This document shows positions 19,239 through 27,834 of a stretch of 64,000 nt of DNA, piece after piece. The stretch comes from Mucilaginibacter celer. Its GTDB lineage: Bacteria; Bacteroidota; Bacteroidia; Sphingobacteriales; Sphingobacteriaceae. The stretch is from the NCBI RefSeq assembly GCF_003576455.2, contig NZ_CP032869.1, forward strand, positions 2,046,001 to 2,110,000. The letters run 5' to 3'. The notes under the pieces are model-generated. The model searched no databases. It had not been told where the DNA came from and saw only the letters and a list, made by a program, of their open reading frames with translations. The translations under genes and the position numbers were made by a program. How positions within the stretch are numbered: position 1 is the first letter of the stretch; the number at the start of each line of letters is the position of its first letter.

Positions 19239-20240
19239 ATGTTAACAGATAAAGTGCAGTACCTGTGCAAGACAGGTGTGAAACCTAATATTTTGCTTAT
19301 AGGTGATCTGATGATTGATCATTATATATATGGTACGGCAAGTCGGTTATCGCCCGAGGCCCCGGTGCCGGTGGTTAATATCAGCAATGAATCTACAACC
19401 CTGGGCGGTGCCGGAAACGTATTGAAAAATCTCGTAGCCCTTGGCGCAAACGTACATGTGGCCGGAATAACGGGCTGCGATGATATGGGCGCAAAGCTAA
19501 TGGACTTATTGTTAGAAGAAGGAGGGGGTAACCATTCCATCATCAAAGATAATAGCCGCGCCACAACCGTTAAAAGCCGAGTGCTGGTAGGTAATCACCA
19601 AATGCTAAGGCTTGATAAAGAGGTGACAAACTCCCTGTCAGGCGCCATTGAAAAATCGCTTTACAATAAGGTAATGCGTTTTATCGATTTTGCAGATGTT
19701 ATTATCTTTTCTGATTATAACAAGGGCGTTTTCTCGTCAGTATTAACGCAACGATTTATAAAGGCTGCCAGGCAGGCCGGAAAAAAGGTGCTTGTGGATC
19801 CTAAGGGCGCTGATTTTACCAAATATAAAGGCGCGTCGGTTATCAAACCCAACCGTAAGGAACTGGCCGAAGCGGCAAAAGTTGATCATATCAATACTAT
19901 CGATCAACTCCGCATTGCAGCAGATGTTATATTTAAACAAACTGATGCTGATAACCTGGTGGTAACATTATCCGAGCAGGGCATGGTAGTATTAAGCCGG
20001 GATAGCCACATTGCATTGCCCGTAGAAGCCACCGAGGTGTTTGATGTAACAGGAGCCGGCGACACTGTATTAGCCACAATGGCCTATTTTTTAGCGTTGA
20101 ATTTGCCGCTTGCTGATGCATGTACGTTGGCAAACCATGCGGCGGCTATTGTTATAAAACATTTAGGCAGCGCTACCACCACAATCGAAGAAATTTTAAG
20201 CCACCTGGCTGCAGGTGAACGCAAAATCGCTATTGCTTAA
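19239..20240 (+). CDS. rfaE1: D-glycero-beta-D-manno-heptose-7-phosphate kinase
   Basis: The 333-residue protein is a PfkB-type kinase matching the kinase half of HldE. It has GDLMIDHYIYG near residue 22, PEAPVPVV near 40, GGAGNVLKNLVALGA near 60, SDYNKGVF near 160, DPKGADFTKYKGASVIKPN near 188 and the catalytic VTGAGDT with Asp275. It phosphorylates C1 of heptose 7-phosphate in ADP-heptose synthesis. In many bacteria this activity is fused to the adenylyltransferase. Here the two halves are separate genes with the isomerase between them, an arrangement that still forms a complete pathway. Confidence 0.9.
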   Translation: MLTDKVQYLCKTGVKPNILLIGDLMIDHYIYGTASRLSPEAPVPVVNISNESTTLGGAGNVLKNLVALGANVHVAGITGCDDMGAKLMDLLLEEGGGNHSIIKDNSRATTVKSRVLVGNHQMLRLDKEVTNSLSGAIEKSLYNKVMRFIDFADVIIFSDYNKGVFSSVLTQRFIKAARQAGKKVLVDPKGADFTKYKGASVIKPNRKELAEAAKVDHINTIDQLRIAADVIFKQTDADNLVVTLSEQGMVVLSRDSHIALPVEATEVFDVTGAGDTVLATMAYFLALNLPLADACTLANHAAAIVIKHLGSATTTIEEILSHLAAGERKIAIA

Positions 20241-20285
20241 AATTCGCAATTCCTTCATTATTTATCACTTTAAAAATTAAACTGC

Positions 20286-20846
20286 ATGGTCTCTGAAGAA
20301 CTTGATGCACACCTGCGTACTGTACAAAAACTGGTAAGCACCATTGTTGCCGATATTGAAGCGGGATGCGAACTTTTTACAACAACAATAAAGAATGGCG
20401 GCCGCATATTTTTAGCCGGTAACGGCGGCAGCGCTGCTGATGCCCAACACATTGCCGCCGAGCTTACCGGCAGGTTTGTAATAGAGCGGCAACCATTGCC
20501 CGGACTGGCGCTTACTACCGACACCTCTGCAATAACCGCGATAGCGAATGATTATGGTTACGACCAGGTATTTTCACGCCAGCTGAAGGCTTTTGCTAAA
20601 CCGGGAGATCTTTTTGTGGGGATCTCTACCAGCGGCAATAGCAAAGGTATTTTGAATGCGCTCGAATCTGCACGTAATATCAATTGCCGCACGCTCGGCC
20701 TGTCGGGCCGCGATGGCGGTAAAATGAACGATTTCTGCGATCTCAACATCGTAGTTCCGTCTGATATAACCGCGAGGATCCAGGAAATGCATATTCTGAT
20801 TGGTCATATTCTTTGCAAAGCCGTTGATAATCTTTTTGATGTTTAA
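20286..20846 (+). CDS. gmhA: Phosphoheptose isomerase
   Basis: The 186-residue SIS-domain enzyme converts sedoheptulose 7-phosphate to heptose 7-phosphate, the first step of the heptose branch. It shows the family motifs LAGNGGSAADAQHIAAELTGRF (about 40-61), LTTDTSAITAIANDYG (about 78-93), VGISTSGNSKGIL (about 112-124) and a C-terminal QEMHILIGHILC helix with the metal-binding His. It is followed two bases later by rfaE2. The order kinase, isomerase, adenylyltransferase leaves only a GmhB-type phosphatase unaccounted for in this window. Confidence 0.93.
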   Translation: MVSEELDAHLRTVQKLVSTIVADIEAGCELFTTTIKNGGRIFLAGNGGSAADAQHIAAELTGRFVIERQPLPGLALTTDTSAITAIANDYGYDQVFSRQLKAFAKPGDLFVGISTSGNSKGILNALESARNINCRTLGLSGRDGGKMNDFCDLNIVVPSDITARIQEMHILIGHILCKAVDNLFDV

Positions 20847-20848
20847 CT

Positions 20849-21352
20849 ATGGACAGTCTTGATTTAACACTCGCTGATAAAATCGGTGATGTGCTATCTT
20901 TACCCGAACAGATTAATTTTTGGCGCAGTGCCAAAAGCAAAATCGTATTTACCAATGGTGTGTTCGACCTTGTACACCGGGGGCATCTTAGCTATTTGGC
21001 CGCGGCCGCCCGCTTAGGGGATAGATTGATTGTAGGCATAAATTCAGATCTGTCTGTAAAAAGAATCAAAGGACCGGAACGGCCAATTAACGATCAACAA
21101 TCAAGGGCTGCATTACTGGCTTCATTATTTTATGTCGACCTGGTGGTTGTATTTGATAATGATGATCCACTATCGCTTATTACCCAGGTAAAACCGGATA
21201 TTTTGGTAAAAGGGGCCGATTACAGGGTAGAAGATATTGTTGGCTGCAAAGAGGTGCTGGCATATGGCGGCGAGGTGAAGCTTATACAATTTATCGAAGG
21301 GCATTCGTCAACCTTACTTATCGATAAGATCAGAAATAAGCAGCATGTATAG
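20849..21352 (+). CDS. rfaE2: D-glycero-beta-D-manno-heptose 1-phosphate adenylyltransferase
   Basis: The 167-residue nucleotidyltransferase has TNGVFDLVHRGH with the HxGH ATP-binding motif (about 33-44), VGINSDLSVKRIKGP and the PERPIN segment typical of RfaE domain II, and a C-terminal STLLIDKIR in place of the usual STS motif. It joins AMP to heptose 1-phosphate to give ADP-heptose. It follows gmhA after two bases and precedes a GT9 enzyme that would use the product, so making and using ADP-heptose are coded together. Confidence 0.92.
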   Translation: MDSLDLTLADKIGDVLSLPEQINFWRSAKSKIVFTNGVFDLVHRGHLSYLAAAARLGDRLIVGINSDLSVKRIKGPERPINDQQSRAALLASLFYVDLVVVFDNDDPLSLITQVKPDILVKGADYRVEDIVGCKEVLAYGGEVKLIQFIEGHSSTLLIDKIRNKQHV

Positions 21353-21385
21353 TGCGGTAAATCAACTATCATTTTATAAAGCGGT

Positions 21386-22525
21386 ATGGAACAAGTAAAA
21401 TACCGGTTTTATCCGGGCACTTCTTCAAAGGCTATCAATAAAATAAAGTTGATAGATAGGATCCTGGCATTTTTTTTTAGGCGAAGGTTAAAAGCGTTAC
21501 CTCAATGCCCGATTCAGGAAATAACCATAGTACAGCTTGCCCACATCGGCGATCTGTTCCTGATGCTGCCTGCCATTAAAGCACTCAAAAGTGTTTCTAA
21601 TTATAAGGTTAATTTATTGGTAAACAGTCAAAATCTCGCTATAGCCCGGCAGCTTGATTTTATAGATCATGTAACTGTGGCCGATGCGCCGTATTTTGCG
21701 AGAGGTAAAACGGTCTCATACCTCGATTTTATAAGGCAATTGAGAAAGGTCTCCACTCACCTGATATTTGATATCCGGGGCGATCTGCGTAATATATTCT
21801 TTATTAAAATCTTCACCCGGCATCGCTTATTTGCAGGTTATAATGTGGGAGGGGGAGGGCCGTTGTTAGATCTTGTATTTCAATACAATCATGGTGCGCA
21901 CATCACAACTTTATTCAACCCGCTTTTTAACTACCTTAAAATACCTTTGCCTGATTTTGCTAAGCATTGGGTAAGTGATTCCATGCCATACGTGGCAGTC
22001 GATGAAGTTTTTCCGCCGGAATTTATTGTTGTGCATTTGGGTACAGGCGCACAGGCCCGGAAGTGGCCGATGGCTAATTTTATCAAAACCATACGCGATA
22101 TATCTTTCATTATACCGGTTTACGTGCTTGGCACAAGCCAGGATATTACCGTACAGGAACATGCCTTACTGAAAACTATCCCCAATGTAATATCATGTGT
22201 TGGCCGGTATTCAATAACAGAGTCTGTATATATCGTAAAACGAAGCTCGCTGTTTTTAGGCCTCGATTCGGGTTTTACTCACATTGCCGCATTACTGGGG
22301 CGGAGAGTAGTGGTTTTATTTAGCGGAACGGTAAACAGCCAGGTATGGAGCCCGTTTAGTGTTTACAAATCTCAGGTAACGCTTATAAAAAAAACAGTTA
22401 GCTGTGACTGGGGTACCGGATGCGGCAAGCTGGAGTGCGATGATAACATTTGCATGAAACAAATTAAGCCCGGCGAAGTAGTAAAGATCCTGACCCAAAT
22501 GTTATTGACCCCTAAGTTTAATTAA
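21386..22525 (+). CDS. Glycosyltransferase family 9 (heptosyltransferase-like)
   Basis: The 379-residue protein has the GT9 N-terminal motif QLAHIGDLFLMLPAIKAL near residue 50. In the C-terminal half it has VVHLGTGAQARKWP and FLGLDSGFTHIAALLGRRVVVLFSG, which fit the donor-binding region of ADP-heptose transferases. A C-terminal CDWGTGCGKLECDDNICM segment is cysteine-rich, as in many family members. Standing directly after the ADP-heptose genes, it most likely adds heptose to the exopolysaccharide or to a lipopolysaccharide core. Its 3' end overlaps the convergent minus-strand gene by 4 bases. Confidence 0.88.
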   Translation: MEQVKYRFYPGTSSKAINKIKLIDRILAFFFRRRLKALPQCPIQEITIVQLAHIGDLFLMLPAIKALKSVSNYKVNLLVNSQNLAIARQLDFIDHVTVADAPYFARGKTVSYLDFIRQLRKVSTHLIFDIRGDLRNIFFIKIFTRHRLFAGYNVGGGGPLLDLVFQYNHGAHITTLFNPLFNYLKIPLPDFAKHWVSDSMPYVAVDEVFPPEFIVVHLGTGAQARKWPMANFIKTIRDISFIIPVYVLGTSQDITVQEHALLKTIPNVISCVGRYSITESVYIVKRSSLFLGLDSGFTHIAALLGRRVVVLFSGTVNSQVWSPFSVYKSQVTLIKKTVSCDWGTGCGKLECDDNICMKQIKPGEVVKILTQMLLTPKFN

Positions 22526-22851
22526 AGTTGTTTTCTATTCAGACTGCTTGTATTAAGTTTGGTTAATAAAACATCGAGCTGTTTATGATAATCTTCTATA
22601 CCAATACGTGCCTGATCAATTAACGACATCAGATCTTCGAGTTCAATTTTGATGGCCTGGTATTTGTTAAACCCATCGGCAACTTTAATTTCGCCCTCTA
22701 CATAATTGATCAGTTCAAGATCAGTTGATGTTTTTACCAGCCGTTGTATCTCATCTATCTTTTCCTTTTCAAAACGGATAAGCTTCAACATTTTTAAGTT
22801 GTTACGGCATCTGATAATATTTACAATCCGTTTTCTTTGTCGTCCAGTCAT
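22522..22851 (-). CDS. Small coiled-coil protein, function unknown
   Basis: Read from the ATG at 22851, the product is about 109 residues, very rich in Lys, Glu, Leu and Ile, with heptad-like spacing across most of its length and no cysteine-based or catalytic motif. A longer start at a TTG (22908) is possible but less likely. The gene runs against the exopolysaccharide operon and its stop overlaps the last stop of that operon by 4 bases, so the two transcripts converge. The basic N-terminus (TGRQRKRIVNIIRCRNN) could touch nucleic acid or membrane. No family was recognised. Confidence 0.6.
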   Translation of the reverse strand: MTGRQRKRIVNIIRCRNNLKMLKLIRFEKEKIDEIQRLVKTSTDLELINYVEGEIKVADGFNKYQAIKIELEDLMSLIDQARIGIEDYHKQLDVLLTKLNTSSLNRKQL

Positions 22852-23385
22852 CGGCTTAATCGTAGTATTATGGTAGTTTTCCTCGCGGCGTATTAGGGTT
22901 TGCGCCAATAAAAGTTAGTTATACGTTAAAAGGGTTTCGCAGGTTACCATTTTTAGGAATATTAATATAATTAAACAGGTATTGCATATGCCTGTTAGTG
23001 CAGCTTATTATTAGCTATCAGACAGGAGTTGTTTTAACCAACGCAAGTTAAGCTTGATTTTTGAAGAACATATGAAGAAGCAGGCGTTGCTTAAATAGCC
23101 TGGTTTTGTATAGTTAATAAATTTCACGCTTATTACAGGTGGCTGGTTTACCCAAAATGAAAGGCGTATTAGTGGCCCGTAACGACTACCGGAAGCGGCA
23201 GGCTTACAGTCAAAATATGTTCAGATTTCACACATTTTCACACATTTTCTCATAAAATGATCAAATCTTCGTCCTTTCTGAAATATAAGCCTCAAACAGT
23301 TATTATTGTTAGTATCAGTGTGATATTAATATGTAAATGGGCCGGAAGCGGAAGCGTGATCATATTTGGAATTTAATTTGTCTAC
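22852..23385. other. Intergenic region at the end of the exopolysaccharide operon
   Basis: No open frame with protein-like composition was seen in this stretch of about 530 bases. A short imperfect hairpin lies near 22975-22996 (ACAGGTAT and ATGCCTGT arms around TGC). The stretch just before 23386 is A/T-rich and should hold the promoter of the malectin/propeller gene, but no clear match to the Bacteroidota TTG/TAnnTTTG boxes could be fixed. Confidence 0.4.
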
Positions 23386-26211
23386 ATGAATGGAACTAAT
23401 AGATTTATAAGGAGGTGTTTATTGTTCCTTTTGTTTTTAACAACTGCCTTGCTCTTTGTATTTTTCAGTGAACGAATTGTGCAGATAGCGCATCCTGTTA
23501 ATAAAAATGTTGCTATTCTTAACCGGGTTTTTACTTTAGCATCGGTTCCAGATGCGGCATCAATTAAAATAAACTTTCAGGATGGTAGTACCCAGGTACC
23601 TTCGGGATGGTTTGCGGATATTGGCGAACCCTTTTCCAGCCATGCGGGCTCGTACCAGGGAGCGGAATTGATGTACGGCTGGAAAAGTAAAGAAACCGGA
23701 AAACCGATGAGCCTGGAAGGAAATGGCCGTGCGCGGCCCGAACCGGAAGATGTTTTGCTGTCCACATTTATTCATATGCAGGCCAACGATATAAGCAGTT
23801 TGCGATACGGCAGGTTTAACGGGGTAAAAGCCGAAGGCTACTGGGAATTAAAAGTGTTAAATGGCGTATACAAAGTAATGGTTGCAGTTGGCGATGGCGC
23901 TGTTAACAAAGCCGACGAAGTTGATTGTATTAACATTGAAGGGGTACGGGCAATTTCAGATTTTACGCCGATGGGTAAACTGCGAAGCCCCGGCCGGTTC
24001 AAATCATCCGAAGTAACGGTTAATGTTAATGATGGCTATTTAACTGTTGATGCCGGCGGAGGAATAAATACTAAAATATGCTATATTCAGATTGAACCCG
24101 TTAACCTGTTACCATATGTATATATGGTGCCTGAAAAACAGAGTTTGCTTTTTAAGAAAAATGGTGTTAACAGCAGCAGCTTTTCTATAGGTATGCATAA
24201 TTCGGAAAATATCAAAACAAAATATACACTAACGGCGGTGTACACCGGCTCTGCCAAAAATTGGATGTCATTTACGCCGGCTGGTGTCGGTGGCGATTCC
24301 GTTTATACTTTAGATTATTCCGAAGCAAAAAAGTTGGATGAGGGCATTTACTATGCGGACATCACCGCGTCCTCGCCTGGATTTACGGCTTTCACTGTCA
24401 ACGTACAACTAAGGATTGTGAATGATGGTAAGCCCTATATTATCTCATCAAATCTCATAAATGGCAGTTGCGCGGCAAGCATTATAAATATTGCTGCAAA
24501 TAATATTTTCGTACCGGCAGTACCTGGGATGAAGGGGGGTACAAACAACACCACAATTACCGGTAAAACGGTCAGGCTTTTTAAGGTTACCTATAACCGG
24601 GAAGAAAATGTACCCGGAGTGGTACAGGGTACCGGCGGCGGCGATGCTATCAGTTTTTCGCCGGCCAGGCCATTAGAAGCCAACTCCAATTATAAATTTA
24701 TAGTAACAGGCGGCGTAAAATCATATTCGGGGGCATCATTTTTTCCTTATGAATGCTCTTTTTCAACCGGAGGTGCCGCTATTGATTCGGGCAATATAAT
24801 AAACGCGTCATTTACTAAAATAGCGATGCCCGGCACTCAAAATAAAAAGTATACCTCATTGTTATTTGGCCCGGATGCAAAGCTTTACGCGCTTAAAATT
24901 AATGGGGAGATAGAGCGTTTTAACGTTGACCACACCAGTGGTATGTTGAGCGGGTTAAAGATTATCAATACGCTTATTAAAAAACGGGGCGAATCAACTG
25001 CGATAGGTTTAACTTTCGATAAAGCATCAACAGCTCAAAACCTGGTGGCGTGGGTATCATACTCATCTTCCGGGTTGAGTGAAGCGCCGATGTTTGATGG
25101 TAAAATTTCGAGGTTAAGCGGCCCTGAGCTTGAAAATGAAGAACAGGTAATAATCAACCTGCCCCGTTCCACCCGCGATCATATGGTAAATAGCTTAGTC
25201 TTCGGGCCGGATGGCGCCTTGTACATTTCGCAGGGAAGCAATAGCTCTGCAGGTAACTTTGATAAGGGATGGCAACGGGAAGAGACACTACTGGCAGGTG
25301 CCATCCTTAGGCTGGATGTTGCAAAATTGACTAATATTAAGCTGCCTCTTGATGTGAAAACCACCAGCAAACAAAGGCTAATCAACACAGCCCCTGCAAC
25401 CATACTTACCATGGCCGACGGATCATACAATCCGTACAGCGTTAATTCGCCTTTAACTATATATGCCTCTGGCATTCGTAATGGATATGATATGGTTTGG
25501 CATAGTAACGGTCAGTTATACGTACCTGCCAACGGATCGGGCGGGGGAGGGAACTCACCCGCTTCAGTAAACGGAACCCGACGGCCTGATGGCACTTTTT
25601 ATAACGGACCAACCGTGGTATCCACTCAAAATGTTCCCGTACAGCGCGATTGGTTATTCAGGATAAACCCGGCCCGGAACGTGGGCTACTACGGGCATCC
25701 AAATCCTTTACGGGGCGAGTATGTTATTAACAGGGGCTATACGGATAACCCGATGTATAGCCAATCTGTTAAAACAGATATCAATTACCGGAAGCCGGCC
25801 TTCGATTTCGGCTTTAACAAGTCGCCAAATGGCGTTATTGAATATAAGAGTAACACATTTAACGGCGCTTTAAAGGGGAAGCTATTGGTATGCAGATTTA
25901 GCGGGGGAGGCGATATTATGGTTTTAGAACCTGGTGCTTTATCAAAAGTACCTTTGCATGATCTTAATAAAGATCAAATCTACGATATTGTGAAGTCGGC
26001 GGGCGGCTCGGGTAACTACGGCCTGCACGGGATGGCAGGTTTTGCCAATCCGCTTGATCTTGTTGAAGATATTACTAACGGAAATATTTATTTAAGTGAA
26101 TTTAATTGGAATGATAACCCCAATTTAATATCACAAATCACTTTATTAAAAGTAGTTCAAAAGTCTGGCGATAGCCCTAAAAATACATCAGCAACGATAT
26201 CGAAGAGGTAG
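23386..26211 (+). CDS. Membrane-anchored malectin-like / sugar-dehydrogenase-type beta-propeller protein
   Basis: The 941-residue protein has an N-terminal hydrophobic segment (about 10-30) that is probably a signal anchor. A malectin-like domain follows (about 55-245) and resembles residues 305-470 of the protein at 379. After beta-sandwich domains with an Ig-like BACON/CBM pattern (about 250-460) comes a six-bladed propeller of the glucose/sorbosone dehydrogenase type (about 470-930). Its hallmarks are SLVFGPDGALYISQG, IYASGIRNGYDMVWHSNGQLYVP and the late LLVCRFSGGGDIMVL and YLSEFNWND strands. PQQ-type sugar dehydrogenase activity is possible but unproven, because the calcium and PQQ ligands cannot be checked by eye. 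It closes the exopolysaccharide locus. Confidence 0.75.
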   Translation: MNGTNRFIRRCLLFLLFLTTALLFVFFSERIVQIAHPVNKNVAILNRVFTLASVPDAASIKINFQDGSTQVPSGWFADIGEPFSSHAGSYQGAELMYGWKSKETGKPMSLEGNGRARPEPEDVLLSTFIHMQANDISSLRYGRFNGVKAEGYWELKVLNGVYKVMVAVGDGAVNKADEVDCINIEGVRAISDFTPMGKLRSPGRFKSSEVTVNVNDGYLTVDAGGGINTKICYIQIEPVNLLPYVYMVPEKQSLLFKKNGVNSSSFSIGMHNSENIKTKYTLTAVYTGSAKNWMSFTPAGVGGDSVYTLDYSEAKKLDEGIYYADITASSPGFTAFTVNVQLRIVNDGKPYIISSNLINGSCAASIINIAANNIFVPAVPGMKGGTNNTTITGKTVRLFKVTYNREENVPGVVQGTGGGDAISFSPARPLEANSNYKFIVTGGVKSYSGASFFPYECSFSTGGAAIDSGNIINASFTKIAMPGTQNKKYTSLLFGPDAKLYALKINGEIERFNVDHTSGMLSGLKIINTLIKKRGESTAIGLTFDKASTAQNLVAWVSYSSSGLSEAPMFDGKISRLSGPELENEEQVIINLPRSTRDHMVNSLVFGPDGALYISQGSNSSAGNFDKGWQREETLLAGAILRLDVAKLTNIKLPLDVKTTSKQRLINTAPATILTMADGSYNPYSVNSPLTIYASGIRNGYDMVWHSNGQLYVPANGSGGGGNSPASVNGTRRPDGTFYNGPTVVSTQNVPVQRDWLFRINPARNVGYYGHPNPLRGEYVINRGYTDNPMYSQSVKTDINYRKPAFDFGFNKSPNGVIEYKSNTFNGALKGKLLVCRFSGGGDIMVLEPGALSKVPLHDLNKDQIYDIVKSAGGSGNYGLHGMAGFANPLDLVEDITNGNIYLSEFNWNDNPNLISQITLLKVVQKSGDSPKNTSATISKR

Positions 26212-26353
26212 CATCGCTGTGATATCTTTTTAATTTTCAAACTTTTATGAATGCAGGGTGTTTTGAAATACACCAGCTATGCTGATATTCTTAAATCGTG
26301 CAATAGTGCTTATATAATTGTGATAACAAACTTTCAATATTATTATTTAACCT

Positions 26354-27091
26354 ATGATAAAAATCCTTATCGCTGATGATCATCATGTAGTTCGGCGCGG
26401 CCTCCGGCAACTGCTGGAGCAAGAGAAGGATTTTTTAATTGTTGGCGAAAGTAAAAACGGAAGGGACGTATTAAACCTTCTGGATGCGGGGCTGGAGGCA
26501 GATGTGTTGCTTACGGATTTAAATATGCCCGTAATGCGGGGATTGGAAATGGCGAAAGTTATTAACGAAAAATATCCCCTGGTGCAGATGATTTTTTTAA
26601 CTATGCACGAAGAGGAAAGCTATATACAACAAGCCTTCCAGGCGGGCATTAAAAGTTATATTTTTAAAACTGCCGACGCGGAAGAACTCATTTTCGCGGT
26701 AAGGCAAGCGGCCCGGCAATTGCCGTATTTATGTTCAGGCCATGCTCAAAAAATTATCGGACGCATCATGTCACCTGGCAATCTGACTGCAGGGAATATT
26801 GGTAATATCGAGTTTTCTGAACGCGAGATGGAGGTATTACAACTTATGGCGGCCGGTTACACCAGCGAAGAAGTGGCAAGCCGTCTGTTTACCAGTAAAC
26901 GAACGGTAGAAGGCCACCGCCAATCGCTGATCGACAAGACCGGCAGCCCAAAACTCTTTGGCCCTTATTGTATTTGCTGTGCGCCATGGGCTGCTACCGA
27001 ATTATTAATTTTTTTTTTGATGTGCAATCTGCTAATCAATCAATATAAAATAGTGAGCATTTGCTTTGTCCGAACAGCCGGGCCACTATAG
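26354..27091 (+). CDS. NarL/FixJ-type response regulator with frameshifted C-terminus
   Basis: The receiver domain is complete: ADDHH at 7-11, phospho-acceptor Asp55 in LLTDLNMP, Thr83 and Lys105. The LuxR-type helix-turn-helix begins at FSEREMEVLQLMAAGYTSEEV and continues through TSKRTVEGHRQSLIDKTG. After that the frame yields an unnatural tail of about 50 residues. In the frame two bases over, the DNA encodes AAQNSLALIVFAVRHGLLPNY and stops at 27008, which is the expected end of this family. A loss of two bases near 26945 (GGCGCAGCC to GGCAGCC) explains both. The recognition helix is kept but the last dimerisation helix is lost. No partner histidine kinase is in the window. Confidence 0.85.
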   Translation: MIKILIADDHHVVRRGLRQLLEQEKDFLIVGESKNGRDVLNLLDAGLEADVLLTDLNMPVMRGLEMAKVINEKYPLVQMIFLTMHEEESYIQQAFQAGIKSYIFKTADAEELIFAVRQAARQLPYLCSGHAQKIIGRIMSPGNLTAGNIGNIEFSEREMEVLQLMAAGYTSEEVASRLFTSKRTVEGHRQSLIDKTGSPKLFGPYCICCAPWAATELLIFFLMCNLLINQYKIVSICFVRTAGPL

Positions 27092-27334
27092 TCAGATAAT
27101 CTTGTAAAACTCAAAGCGAAAACTGTATCGTGTAGATTAAAGGCTGTGCAACCAAAGTTAGGTGGCGCAACGGTTAAACTCATTGAACTGATAAAGGCTT
27201 ATTAAGGTGGCAATTATACAACGTTCACTAATTTCAAAGCGTTCTACATATTTATACTTCTATTGTTTTAATTAATTTATATTTAATTTATTTAATTTAA
27301 AATAAATGGCATTGTAATTGGGCTCATAAGTAAA
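27092..27334. other. Short gap with a possible gene remnant
   Basis: Within this stretch one frame, ending at a stop at 27205, reads KAVQPKLGGATVKLIELIKA at its C-terminus. The run is protein-like in composition, but its upstream part is very short and has no convincing start, so it may be the tail of a lost gene. The rest is A/T-rich and may hold a promoter for the short frame at 27335. Nothing else was seen. Confidence 0.25.
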
Positions 27335-27481
27335 ATGCCTTATGAAAATCCCAATACTCTTAACTCATCAGATTTATACCGGTTACAATTATTTGCCTCG
27401 GATATTGAGGCCAATTCCCAAATCCTATCAAAGTACACGGCTTGGCTATGGAATGGAAATTTAACAGAAGTAGTGCAATAA
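27335..27481 (+). CDS. Possible small protein (48 residues)
   Basis: An ATG at 27335 opens a 48-codon frame beginning MPYENPNTLNSSDLYRLQLF and ending in EVVQ. The composition is balanced and acidic/polar with a soluble helix pattern, not like random A/T-rich DNA. It lies ahead of the holin-like gene on the same strand. A second frame (27448-27546) overlaps its end but looks less protein-like. No family was recognised, and the call rests only on composition and position. Confidence 0.35.
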   Translation: MPYENPNTLNSSDLYRLQLFASDIEANSQILSKYTAWLWNGNLTEVVQ

Positions 27482-27579
27482 AAAAGGCGGTGACAGCGGC
27501 TGTTATCGATACATTAATATTTAGCTGGGTTTGCAAGAAGAAATAAAAACGCCGTAACAATCAACTATAAAGTTCGCAA

Positions 27580-27834
27580 ATGGAGAAAACGACTACATCT
27601 GAAACTATCATTAAACAGGTTGAGCATTACCTCGAAACAAAATTCAAGTTATTAAAATATGAAGGGGTACATAAAGCAAGCGGCATCATTGCCGAAATAA
27701 TCACCGATTTGGTTGTTGTTGTGCTTTTATTATTAACCTTCCTTTTCGTAAGTATAACACTTGGCCTTTTTGCCGCACATCTGCTCCATTCGGGTTGGAA
27801 AGGATTTGGGTGCGTAGCTTTATTATATTTTGAC
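27580..27834 (+). pseudogene. Truncated holin-like membrane protein (DUF1469-type), cut by the island junction
   Basis: The first 84 codons match the phage-holin/DUF1469 type common in Bacteroidota: an amphipathic start (VEHYLETKFKLLKYEGVHKA) and a first transmembrane helix pair (TDLVVVVLLLLTFLFVSITL, then GLFAAHLLHSGWKGFG CVALLYF). The family should continue with a second hydrophobic half, but after about base 27830 the frame becomes unrelated (DHTSLLIINCN) and lies antisense to the gene at 27627-30983. The frame stays open to 28215 by chance. The gene is therefore cut at the left edge of inserted DNA. Its missing 3' half was not found elsewhere in the window. Confidence 0.7.

Noticed and set aside
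27448..27546. 32-codon frame ahead of the holin
   Set aside because: Overlaps a better short frame (27335-27481) and has an unnatural Ala/Lys-rich pattern; too weak to list as a gene.
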